From the NCBI RefSeq assembly GCF_001514235.1, contig NZ_KQ948929.1, positions 14,208 to 78,207 on the forward strand: a stretch of 64,000 nt of DNA, written 5' to 3'. The DNA is from Streptomyces caeruleatus (GTDB lineage: Bacteria > Actinomycetota > Actinomycetes > Streptomycetales > Streptomycetaceae). Under the pieces are notes generated by a model. That model saw only the letters and a program-made list of their open reading frames with translations, was not told the origin of the DNA and searched no databases. Made by a program: the position numbers and the translations under genes. This document shows, piece after piece, positions 33,349 to 41,095 of the stretch (the stretch's first letter is position 1; each line of letters starts with the position of its first letter).

Positions 33349-34394
33349 GGCGTTGCTCCTGGTTCTGCCGGTCTGGCCGTGGAGCCGCGCAGCACGAGCT
33401 GCGGCTCAGTCGGTACGACGACGTCTCCTGTCTGCCTGCCCTCGATGGTGGCCACCAGGGCATCCACCGCGGCGGTTCCCAGCTCGTGCAGGGGCATCGC
33501 GACGGTGGTCAGCGGAGGATTGAGATGCGCGGCCACGGGCAGGTCGTCGTTGCCGACCACGGAGACGTCTTCCGGGATTCTGAGGCCGAGGTCCCTGATC
33601 GCGGCCATGGCGCCTATCGCCTGCGCGAGCGAGCTGGTGTAGAGCGCGGTGACGGGTGGCCGCCCGTCCCCGTCGGCGGGGCGCAGCAGTTCCCGCGCGG
33701 CGGACCCGCCCCCGTCCTCGGTGAAGTCCCCGGACGCGACGGGCGCCGCGTCCAGCCCGAGTTCGTCTGCGTGCTCGAGGAAAGCCCGCTTGCGGACCTC
33801 GCTGGGGGTGATCCCGGGGGGACCCGCGATGTGGCCGACCCTGCGGTGACCGAGGTCGTACAGGTGGTCGAGTGCCGTCACGCTGGAGCGGGCGACGTCC
33901 ATGGTCACGTTGCGCCCCGATCCCTCGACCGAGCGGTTCAGGAAGACATGAGGGACCGCACTGCGGCTCAGCGCGTCCAGCAGGGGGTGCCCCGGGCGGG
34001 CCGAGGCGATGAGCAGTCCGTCGACCCTGCCTTCCTGGACCAGGTCGTGGAAGGACTCGTCGGCCTCCTGCCCGTCGAAGTCCTCGGCCAGCAGGGAGAG
34101 ATAGCCCAGCTCACGGGCCCGCTGGTAGGCACCTCGGGCAATGGTGACGTACGTGGGGTTGGCGAGCGCGGGGATCAGCAGAGCCAGCGCGTGGGTGTTG
34201 GCGCCGGCCAGCGCCCGAGCCCCGGAGTGCGGCCGGTAACCGAGCGCCTCAGCGGCCTCATGGACACGCCGACGCGTCTCCGGCCGTACGGACAGGTCCT
34301 GGCGGCCGTTGAGCACCTTGGACACGGTGGCCTTGGAGACCCCGGCCGCGTGTGCCACATCCACGAGCTTGACCCGGACGGACTGTTCCGGCAC
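33345..34394 (-). CDS. LacI-family regulator of the galactose/arabinose locus
   Basis: A 349-residue LacI/GalR repressor. The helix-turn-helix (LVDVAHAAGVSKATVSKVLN, residues ~10-29) and hinge LGYRPHSGARAL are followed by a periplasmic-binding-protein-like sensor domain (about 65-335). The GTG start has GGGGGAG upstream. It is divergent from the sugar ABC operon. The palindrome over that operon's promoter (34490-34505) is its likely operator, and the sugar SDR is translationally coupled behind it. Confidence 0.9.
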   Translation of the reverse strand: MPEQSVRVKLVDVAHAAGVSKATVSKVLNGRQDLSVRPETRRRVHEAAEALGYRPHSGARALAGANTHALALLIPALANPTYVTIARGAYQRARELGYLSLLAEDFDGQEADESFHDLVQEGRVDGLLIASARPGHPLLDALSRSAVPHVFLNRSVEGSGRNVTMDVARSSVTALDHLYDLGHRRVGHIAGPPGITPSEVRKRAFLEHADELGLDAAPVASGDFTEDGGGSAARELLRPADGDGRPPVTALYTSSLAQAIGAMAAIRDLGLRIPEDVSVVGNDDLPVAAHLNPPLTTVAMPLHELGTAAVDALVATIEGRQTGDVVVPTEPQLVLRGSTARPAEPGATP

Positions 34395-34464
34395 GTGCTC
34401 CCCCTCTTCGGTGGGCGTCGTCCTGGTCCGCCGTGCGGAAACCGGAGTGACTTGTTCTGGCCTC

Positions 34465-34505
34465 TTGACACCTTCTGGAAACGCAACTTAACGTTCGCGA
34501 AAGTT
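34465..34505 (+). promoter_or_regulatory. Promoter and LacI-type operator of the sugar ABC operon
   Basis: TTGACA (34465-34470), 18-bp spacer, TAACGT (34489-34494). AACGTTCGCGAAAGTT (34490-34505) is a near-perfect 16-bp palindrome with a CG centre, typical of LacI-family sites, covering the -10 and predicted start of transcription. AACCGGTT follows at 34512-34519. Confidence 0.7.
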
Positions 34506-34520
34506 TCAGTCAACCGGTTT

Positions 34521-34582
34521 CCTCAGACGGAAATAAGCGATAAGTCTGAGGAGAACCCATGAAACCGGTCATACTGAAATAG
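34521..34582 (+). promoter_or_regulatory. 5' leader hairpin and 7-codon mini-ORF
   Basis: CCTCAGAC (34521-34528) pairs with GTCTGAGG (34544-34551). Its 3' arm overlaps a GAGGAG that sits 4-5 nt before ATG at 34559, which opens a seven-codon frame MKPVILK ending TAG at 34582. The rest of the ~400-nt leader up to 34907 holds no recognisable gene or riboswitch. Confidence 0.45.
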
Positions 34583-34907
34583 CTAGATGTCGGCCATAGT
34601 TGACTCCACGTCAGCGATGGCCGAGGAGTCACCATCGGACTCACCGCGTACGCGACCACCGTCGCACTCGCGGCCCCCTGCCACCCGTGTGCGCACTGTC
34701 CACGCAGACATATGCGCCTGATTCAGGGCATATCGCACCACTCCCGAGCAAGCCGTCGCACCACCGGCCACCATGCTCGCCCGTATCGCTTCTCGCGGCA
34801 GCCCCTCATGCCGCCATGGACTCCGCCCCACGTCCCGCAGCCCTCGTACGTCCCGCAACCGCGCACCTCTCGCGACCGGGCACGTCCCGCCACGAAAGGC
34901 ACTCAGC

Positions 34908-36248
34908 ATGCCCATGTCAACATCCCTCGACAGACGGCGCTTCCTCGCCCTCTCCGCCGGAACCGCGCTCGCCTCGACCGGTCTGTCCGCCTGCGCCGGC
35001 GCTGCCGGCACCGGCACGAGCGGCTCCGGGAGCGGCAAGACGACGCTCACCGTGATGACGGTCGAGGACGAAAGGAAGGCCCTCAAGGACGCCGAAGAGG
35101 CGCTGGGGATGAACATCAACGTCATCCTCTGGGACCCCACCAAGCTCAACGCCATGCTGGCCGCCAAGAACCCGCCGGACGTCGTCCGCGGCTTCGGCGC
35201 CACCGAGACCCCGTACTTCGCCGCCCGCGGCCTGATGACGGACCTGGACCCGTACTTCGCCAAGAGCTCGGCGCTGAAGGTCTCCGACCTCGACCCCGTC
35301 AACGACGTGTGGCGCTACGACGGCAAGAAGCAGGGTGCCGGACCGCGCTACGGCATGGCGAAGGACTACTCCCAGGACTCCATGTTCTGGTACCGCACCG
35401 ACCTCTTCGAGGCCGCCAAGCTGGACGCCCCGAGCGCGACCGAGCCGATCTCCTACGACGAGTGGCTGGACCTGGGCAAGAAGCTGGTCAAGCGCCGCCT
35501 GGGCAAGGTGAAGGTGTACGGCCTGAACGCCACCGGCATGGGTGTCTTCCCGCAGCTCATGGGGATGACCGCGTCGGCCGGCGGCACCCTGTTCGCCGAG
35601 GACCTGGCCACGGTGGACTTCTCCTCCCCCGAGGCGCTCAAGGCGCTGCGGTGGTACCTGGACTACGCCAAGGCCGACATAGGCCCGAACGTCGTCAACC
35701 CCAACCCGGACGGCTGGGACGGCCCCACCTACCAGGCCAACCGGATGGCGATGAGCTGCAACGGCTACTGGTTCGGCGGACTGATCGGCGCCGACGCCAA
35801 GCTCGCCAAGGTCTCCCGCTTCGCGCCCGCGCCGCAGTTCGGCGGCGACCGCGTCAGCTCCTGCTTCGGCGCCACCGGCTTCTGGATCCCGAGGGACGCC
35901 AAGAACAAGGACGCGTCCTGGAAGTTCTTCGAGTGGTACTTCGGCGGCAAGCCCGCCCAGGAGCGCGCGGCCAGCGGCTGGGGCATCCCCTCGCTGAAGT
36001 CGCTGCGCGCGAACATGCCGCAGACCAACGCCTTCCAGAAGCAGGCCTTCCGGGTGCAGGAGCAGGAACTGCCGCACTTCTCCGTCCTCAGCTTCACCCC
36101 GTACGCCCAGCAGGCCGCCCTGGAGGGCGTGCTCAGCAAGGTCCTGCCGGGCGCCGTGAAGTCCGGGACGTCGGCGGGCAAGGTCGCCGACACGCTCAAC
36201 TCCCGGATGAACGAGCAGCTCGCCCAGGGCAAGGAGCTCGTGGGGTGA
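34908..36248 (+). CDS. Sugar ABC transporter substrate-binding lipoprotein
   Basis: A 446-residue family 1 extracellular solute-binding protein. A twin-arginine start (LDRRRFLALSAG) leads to a lipobox LSAC, then a Gly/Ser linker. Mature-protein features typical of oligosaccharide binding include PPDVVRGF, FWYRTDLFEAA and NGYWFGGLIGAD. Start at 34908 supported by AAAGG at 34895-34899. First gene of a three-gene importer with no ATPase, which suggests the shared MsiK-type ATPase encoded elsewhere. Likely ligand is an arabinogalactan- or galactan-derived oligosaccharide. Confidence 0.9.
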   Translation: MPMSTSLDRRRFLALSAGTALASTGLSACAGAAGTGTSGSGSGKTTLTVMTVEDERKALKDAEEALGMNINVILWDPTKLNAMLAAKNPPDVVRGFGATETPYFAARGLMTDLDPYFAKSSALKVSDLDPVNDVWRYDGKKQGAGPRYGMAKDYSQDSMFWYRTDLFEAAKLDAPSATEPISYDEWLDLGKKLVKRRLGKVKVYGLNATGMGVFPQLMGMTASAGGTLFAEDLATVDFSSPEALKALRWYLDYAKADIGPNVVNPNPDGWDGPTYQANRMAMSCNGYWFGGLIGADAKLAKVSRFAPAPQFGGDRVSSCFGATGFWIPRDAKNKDASWKFFEWYFGGKPAQERAASGWGIPSLKSLRANMPQTNAFQKQAFRVQEQELPHFSVLSFTPYAQQAALEGVLSKVLPGAVKSGTSAGKVADTLNSRMNEQLAQGKELVG

Positions 36249-37288
36249 GTACCGGACAGATCACCGCGCCGGGTGCGCCGTCCCCCTCCGGGGAGACGGC
36301 CGCCCGGCCCGGGCCCCGCAGCCACGCGCGCGCCGGCCGCCGGCGCACCTCCCTGACCACGCGCCGGGCCATCTCCTTCTACGTGTTCGCCGGACCCTGG
36401 TTGCTGGGCTTCCTCACCCTGACGGCCTTTCCGCTCGGCTACGCGCTGTGGCTGAGCCTGACCAACTCCGACGGACTGTCGAACAACTCCCGCTTCGTCG
36501 GCCTGGACAACTACCGGGAGGTCCTGACCGACCCGGAGACGCTGTCCTCCCTGGCCCGCACCGGCATCTTCACCGCGATCACCGTGCCGCTCAGCATCGC
36601 GGCCGGACTGCTGCTCGCGGTGCTGGTCAACCAGCCGATCCGGGCCCGCGGGGTGTTCCGCACCCTGCTCTACCTGCCCGCGGTCGTGCCGCCGGTCGGC
36701 GCCGCCCTCACCTTCAAGCTGATCTTCGACCGGGACTCGGGCGCCGCCAACGGCGTCCTCGACGCCCTGAACATCAACGGCGTCAGCTGGCTGATGGATC
36801 CCTACGCCCGCTGGGTCCTGATCACCCTGATGCTGTGGGGCTGCGGCAACGCCATGATCATCTCGCTGGCGGGGCTCCAGGACATCCCCAAGGAGCTCCA
36901 CGAGGCCGCCCGCATGGACGGGGCGAACGCCTGGCAGTCCTTCTTCAAGATCACCGTCCCGATGCTGTCCCCGGTGCTGTTCTTCCAGGTCATCACCGGC
37001 ATCATCGCCGCCGTACAGAGCTTCCTGCCGCTGCTGATCTCCCTCGATCCCACCCCCAGGGGCGTCTCGGCCGTCCCCGAGGGCAACTACCTGTTCATGA
37101 TCCACGTGTTCGCCCAGTACTTCGCCAACGGCCGCTACGGATACGCCTCGGCGATGCTCTGGGTGCTGTTCCTGATCATCGTCGCGATCACCTTCCTCGT
37201 CTTCAGGCTCAGCAAGGGCGCGGTCTTCTACTCCGTCGCCCCGGAGCCGGACAAGCCCTCTCGGCCGCGCACGATCGGAGGCAAGTGA
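36245..37288 (+). CDS. Sugar ABC transporter permease (MalF-like)
   Basis: A 347-residue membrane protein with about six spans after a basic N-terminal tail (first span FYVFAGPWLLGFLTL). The EAA loop is EAARMDGANAWQSFFKITVPML. The GTG start overlaps the binding-protein stop (GTGA), so it is translationally coupled. Forms the transmembrane channel with the next gene product. Confidence 0.92.
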   Translation: MSTGQITAPGAPSPSGETAARPGPRSHARAGRRRTSLTTRRAISFYVFAGPWLLGFLTLTAFPLGYALWLSLTNSDGLSNNSRFVGLDNYREVLTDPETLSSLARTGIFTAITVPLSIAAGLLLAVLVNQPIRARGVFRTLLYLPAVVPPVGAALTFKLIFDRDSGAANGVLDALNINGVSWLMDPYARWVLITLMLWGCGNAMIISLAGLQDIPKELHEAARMDGANAWQSFFKITVPMLSPVLFFQVITGIIAAVQSFLPLLISLDPTPRGVSAVPEGNYLFMIHVFAQYFANGRYGYASAMLWVLFLIIVAITFLVFRLSKGAVFYSVAPEPDKPSRPRTIGGK

Positions 37289-38109
37289 TGGTGTTCCCCC
37301 GCAGAAGTGCCGTCTACGTGTTGCTGGTCGGCGCCGTCGTCCTCTTCCTCGGTCCGTTCGCCTGGCTGCTGGACACCGCTCTGAAGGCTCCCTCCGAGCT
37401 GCGCGCGCTGCCCATCCACTGGTGGCCGCACGACCCCGGTCTTGCCAACTTCCGGGACGCACTGACCCATATCGACTACCTCGGCTATGCCCGCAACTCC
37501 CTGACGATCGCCACCCTTTACGCCGTCCTGGTCACCTTGGCCTCGGCGTGGGCCGGCTACGGCTTCGCCCGTCTCCAGGCGCCCGGCAAGCGGCTGATCT
37601 TCTCGGTCCTGCTGTCGACGATGATGCTGCCGCAGGTCCTCACCCTCATCCCGACCTATCTGCTGTTCGCCAAGATCCACCTCACCAACACCTATGTGCC
37701 GTGGGTCCTGTGGGGCCTGTGCGGCGCCCCGTACCTGATCTTCCTGTTCCGGCAGTTCTTCTCGAACATGCCCAAGGAGCTGGAGGAGGCCGCGATCGTG
37801 GACGGCTGCGGGCAGATCCGCATCTTCTGGCGGATCTTCCTGCCGCAGTCCTGGCCGGTCATCGCCACCAGCCTGATCCTCTCCTTCAGCTGGACCTGGG
37901 GCGACTACATCGCGCCCGCCCTGCTGCTGGACGACGCCCACACCACGCTCGCGGTCAAGCTCGCCTACGGCTACGTCAACGCGCACGGCTCGCCGCTGCC
38001 GAACCTGGTCGCCGCGGGCGCCGTGATGTACGTCATCCCGGTGCTGGCGTTGTTCCTCATCGTGCAGCGGGGCTTCGTCACCGGCTCCGCCACCTCCGGG
38101 CTCAAGTGA
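37288..38109 (+). CDS. Sugar ABC transporter permease (MalG-like)
   Basis: A 273-residue second permease with six spans and the EAA loop EEAAIVDGCGQIRIFWRIFLP. ATG overlaps the previous stop (TGATG), with GGAGG at 37277-37281. Ends in a short SGLK tail. Confidence 0.92.
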   Translation: MVFPRRSAVYVLLVGAVVLFLGPFAWLLDTALKAPSELRALPIHWWPHDPGLANFRDALTHIDYLGYARNSLTIATLYAVLVTLASAWAGYGFARLQAPGKRLIFSVLLSTMMLPQVLTLIPTYLLFAKIHLTNTYVPWVLWGLCGAPYLIFLFRQFFSNMPKELEEAAIVDGCGQIRIFWRIFLPQSWPVIATSLILSFSWTWGDYIAPALLLDDAHTTLAVKLAYGYVNAHGSPLPNLVAAGAVMYVIPVLALFLIVQRGFVTGSATSGLK

Positions 38110-38162
38110 TCCCCCCGCACCGACGCAGGCGCTGATCCGCCCGGCCCTGCGACGCATCTCTG

Positions 38163-38209
38163 ATCCGCGTCACCGACGCACCTCTCATCCGCGTCACCGA
38201 CGCACCCGC
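38163..38209. repeat. Two 20-bp direct repeats, 24-bp period
   Basis: ATCCGCGTCACCGACGCACC occurs at 38163 and 38187. It lies in the gap between the ABC operon and the aldolase; a third, degenerate CCGACGCA lies just upstream. No coding role seen. Confidence 0.6.
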
Positions 38210-38225
38210 CAGCAAAGGAACCCGC

Positions 38226-38276
38226 ATGACCGACACCCAGGGAATTCTCAACTCCCCCACGGCGGTGGGGTCATGA
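38226..38276 (+). CDS. Possible 16-residue leader ORF coupled to the aldolase
   Basis: ATG with AAAGGA about 5 nt upstream opens 16 codons (MTDTQGILNSPTAVGS), ending in TGA that overlaps the aldolase ATG by 4 nt. The aldolase start itself has a poor ribosome-binding site, so re-initiation after this small frame could drive it. No similarity recognised. Confidence 0.4.
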   Translation: MTDTQGILNSPTAVGS

Positions 38277-38944
38277 CCGAGCGTCCCGCCCTCACCCCGC
38301 AGCTCGGCCGGACACGGGTCATGGCCATCCTGAGGTCGGCCGACGCCTCCGGGCTGCCCGCCGTGGCCCGGGCCCTCGCGTCGGGTGGCATCACCTGCCT
38401 GGAGATCACCCTGACCACCGCCGGAGCGCTCGACGCGCTGGCAGCCGTACGGGCGGAACTCGGCCCGGACGTCGCGGTCGGCGCCGGCACCGTGATCACC
38501 GGTGGGCAGGCCAGGGACGCCCTGGCGGCGGGAGCGGAGTTCCTGGTCGCCCCCGTCGTGGACACCGCCGTCGTCCGGAACGCGGCGGACGGGGGCATAC
38601 CGTGCTATCCGGGCGCCTGGACACCGACCGAGGTGTCCCAGGCGTGGCAGGCAGGCGCGGCCGCCGTCAAGCTGTTCCCCGCGGGCACGGGCGGCCCCGC
38701 CCATCTGCGCCACCTGCGAGCCCCACTGCCCGACATCCCCCTCGTCGCCGTCGGCGGCGTCGGCATCGACCAGGCGCGGGACTACCTGGACGCGGGCGCC
38801 TACGCGGTCGGTATCGGCTCCCCGCTGCTGCGCGGGGCGGACCGGGACCCGACTCCGCAGGCACTGGACGCCCTCACCACGAGGGCGCGCACCCTGCTGG
38901 AGGCGGTACGGGCCACCGCGCGGGCCGGGGAGGCGAGCGCGTGA
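38273..38944 (+). CDS. 2-keto-3-deoxy-6-phospho-galactonate/gluconate aldolase
   Basis: A 223-residue class I KDPG/KDPGal aldolase (Eda/DgoA family). Catalytic Glu in ITCLEITLTT (about residue 45), Schiff-base Lys in AAAVKLFPAG, phosphate loop near VGGVGIDQARDYLDAGA. Cleaves the phosphorylated keto-deoxy acid to pyruvate and glyceraldehyde 3-phosphate. Its stop overlaps the kinase GTG by 4 nt. Confidence 0.88.
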   Translation: MTERPALTPQLGRTRVMAILRSADASGLPAVARALASGGITCLEITLTTAGALDALAAVRAELGPDVAVGAGTVITGGQARDALAAGAEFLVAPVVDTAVVRNAADGGIPCYPGAWTPTEVSQAWQAGAAAVKLFPAGTGGPAHLRHLRAPLPDIPLVAVGGVGIDQARDYLDAGAYAVGIGSPLLRGADRDPTPQALDALTTRARTLLEAVRATARAGEASA

Positions 38945-39909
38945 ACGCCTCCCCGCCCCCGTCCGGCGGGCCCTACCTCGTCACCCTCGGCGACGTGCTC
39001 GCCGTCATGGCGGCCCGCGAACCCGGCCCGTTCTCGCTCGGCACGAACCTGCGCCTGGGGATCGCCGGCGCGGAGTCCAACGTCGCCATCGGGGTCAGCC
39101 GACTCGGCGGAGCCGCGACCTGGATCGGCCGGGTGGGCGACGACGAACTCGGCGAAATCGTCCTGCGGGAACTACGGGCCGAAGGAGTCACCACCGTCGC
39201 CGTACGCGACCCCGCCCCCACCTCCCTGCTGCTGAAGGAGCGACGCACCTCCACGCACAGCCGTACGCGCTACTACCGCGCCGACACGGCCGGAGCCCGG
39301 CTGCTGGCCGACGACGTACCCGAGCACGTCGTCGCGGGGGCGGCGGTCCTGCACATCACGGGCATCACCCCGGCGCTCGGGGAGGGCCCCGCCGCTGCCG
39401 TGACCCGGGCCGTGGACATCGCCGCCGACGCGGGCGTGACCATCTCGCTGGACGTCAACTTCCGTTCACTGCTGTGGAGCGAGGCCGAGGCCAGGGCGAT
39501 GCTGCTGCCTCTGCTGCGCAGGAGCGACCTGGTCTTCGCCGGACCGCACGAGGCCGCTCTCGTGGTGCCCGGCGCCGACGGACCGGAGGAACTCGCCCAG
39601 GGCATCTGCGACCTGGGGCCCGGCGGGGCCGTGATCAAGCTCGGCGCCGACGGGGCATACGCCCTGCTCGACGGACTGTCGCACCGGCAGCCCGCCCTAC
39701 CGGTCCGCGTGCACGACACGGTGGGCGCCGGAGACGCGTTCGCCGCCGGCTACCTCGCCGAACTGCTCGCGGGCGAGCCCCCGGAACGGCGGCTGAGGAC
39801 GGCGGCCGTGCTCGGCGCCTTCGCGGTGAGCACCGCCGGCGACTGGGAGGGCCTGCCCCGGCGCTCCGAACTGGAACTGCTGGACCACCACGACGACATC
39901 GTCCGCTGA
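38941..39909 (+). CDS. 2-keto-3-deoxygluconate/galactonate kinase (PfkB family)
   Basis: A 322-residue ribokinase-family sugar kinase. N-terminal GDVLAVMA and GGAESNVAIGVSRLG-type glycine motif (here IAGAESNVAIGVSRLG). C-terminal ATP/anion-hole signature DTVGAGDAFAAGY with catalytic Asp. GTG start is coupled to the aldolase. Phosphorylates the dehydratase product. The PfkB family serves KDG; DgoK enzymes for KDGal belong to another fold, so this would be a functional substitute. Confidence 0.85.
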   Translation: MNASPPPSGGPYLVTLGDVLAVMAAREPGPFSLGTNLRLGIAGAESNVAIGVSRLGGAATWIGRVGDDELGEIVLRELRAEGVTTVAVRDPAPTSLLLKERRTSTHSRTRYYRADTAGARLLADDVPEHVVAGAAVLHITGITPALGEGPAAAVTRAVDIAADAGVTISLDVNFRSLLWSEAEARAMLLPLLRRSDLVFAGPHEAALVVPGADGPEELAQGICDLGPGGAVIKLGADGAYALLDGLSHRQPALPVRVHDTVGAGDAFAAGYLAELLAGEPPERRLRTAAVLGAFAVSTAGDWEGLPRRSELELLDHHDDIVR

Positions 39910-39953
39910 GACCTGATCCACCGACCTGCTCGATGAACCTCCCGGGACCACCC

Positions 39954-41024
39954 ATGCGCACCAGCTCCCTCACCGGCGTGACCCCTGTACTCACCGGCTC
40001 CTACACCCCCGACTCCGGCGGCGACGGCCCCGGCATCGCCGCTCTACGGCTCGATCCCACGACCGGACACCTCTCGTACGACGAGGTGGAGCCGCTGCCC
40101 GTGAGCGGGGCCTCGTTCCTGGCGGCGCACCCGTCCCTGGCCGTCGTCTACAGCACCAACGAGACCGAGGCGGGAACCGTCAGCGCCGTCACCCGCGCCG
40201 ACGACGGCACCCTGTCCCCGCTGGGCGACCCGATGAGCAGTGGCGGGGCGAACCCGTGCCACCTCACCGTCCACCCGGGCGGCGAGTGGCTGCTGACCGC
40301 GAACTACGGCAGCGACACCGCGCCCGGCACCGTGGCCGTGCACCGGCTCGGCGCGGACGGAGGCCTGCTGGAACCGACCGATCTCGTCGTCCACCAGGGG
40401 TCGGGACCGGTCGCCGGACGGCAGGAGGGCAGTCACGCCCATCAGGTACTCGTCGACCCGGCGGGCCGTTTCGTGCTGGCCACCGACCTGGGGGCGGACG
40501 CGGTCTTCACCTACCGGCTCGACACCCGCACCGGAACCCTGGAACGGGTCGCGGTGAACCCGATGCGCGCGGGATCCGGACCCCGCCACCTCGCTTTCTC
40601 CCCCGACGGTGACCTGGTGTTCAGCGCGGACGAACTGTCCTCTACCGTCACCTGCCACCGCTATGACGCCGCCACGGGCGTCCTGACGGCGCTCTCCTCC
40701 GTACCCGCCACGACAGCCGAGGACGTCGCCAACCAGCCCGGGGGAATCGTGGCCTCGCCCTGCGGACGCTTCGTGTGGGTGACCAACCGCGGCGCGGACA
40801 CGGTCGCCGCGTTCCGACTCGCGGGCAACACCCTGGAACCGCTCGGCGAGGTCCCGGCCGGCGGCGCGTGGCCCCGCGGCCTCGCTCTGGTGGACGGCCA
40901 TCTCCTCGTGGCCAACCAGCACAGCGGCTCGCTCGCCGTCCTGCGTGTCCTGGACGACGGAAGCCTGGCCCAGCCCCACCCGCCGATCTCCGCCCCCTCG
41001 GTGGTCTGCGCACTGGCGCTCTGA
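39954..41024 (+). CDS. Lactonase of the seven-bladed propeller (Pgl/YbhE) family
   Basis: About 356 residues, no signal peptide, with regular propeller repeats (SGGANPCHLTVHPGGEWLLTAN, HQVLVDPAGRFVLATDLGAD, PRHLAFSPDGDLVFSADE, GGIVASPCGRFVWVTNRG; these are conserved lactonase blade motifs). The likely job is hydrolysis of the aldonolactone from the sugar dehydrogenase. ATG 39954 is preferred to 39933 because GGGA lies at usable spacing. Follows the kinase by 44 bp in the same operon. Confidence 0.83.
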   Translation: MRTSSLTGVTPVLTGSYTPDSGGDGPGIAALRLDPTTGHLSYDEVEPLPVSGASFLAAHPSLAVVYSTNETEAGTVSAVTRADDGTLSPLGDPMSSGGANPCHLTVHPGGEWLLTANYGSDTAPGTVAVHRLGADGGLLEPTDLVVHQGSGPVAGRQEGSHAHQVLVDPAGRFVLATDLGADAVFTYRLDTRTGTLERVAVNPMRAGSGPRHLAFSPDGDLVFSADELSSTVTCHRYDAATGVLTALSSVPATTAEDVANQPGGIVASPCGRFVWVTNRGADTVAAFRLAGNTLEPLGEVPAGGAWPRGLALVDGHLLVANQHSGSLAVLRVLDDGSLAQPHPPISAPSVVCALAL

Positions 41025-41095
41025 CCCTCCCCTCCCCTCCCCTTCCCTCCCGCCCTCCCCGTTGTCACGTCCGAAGTGACGTCCGAAAGGCAGTC

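Noticed and set aside
34712..37288. 858-codon frame ending in the first sugar permease
   Set aside because: The part before 36245 is an out-of-frame shadow of the binding-protein gene; the GTG overlapping its stop is the real start.
38502..41024. 840-codon frame ending in the lactonase
   Set aside because: Everything before 39933/39954 is a shadow of the aldolase and kinase genes.
41064..41080. GTCAC/GTGAC inverted repeat before the GH51 gene as an operator
   Set aside because: Five-base arms around a 7-base spacer beside a direct repeat of ACGTCCGAA; too short to support a call.
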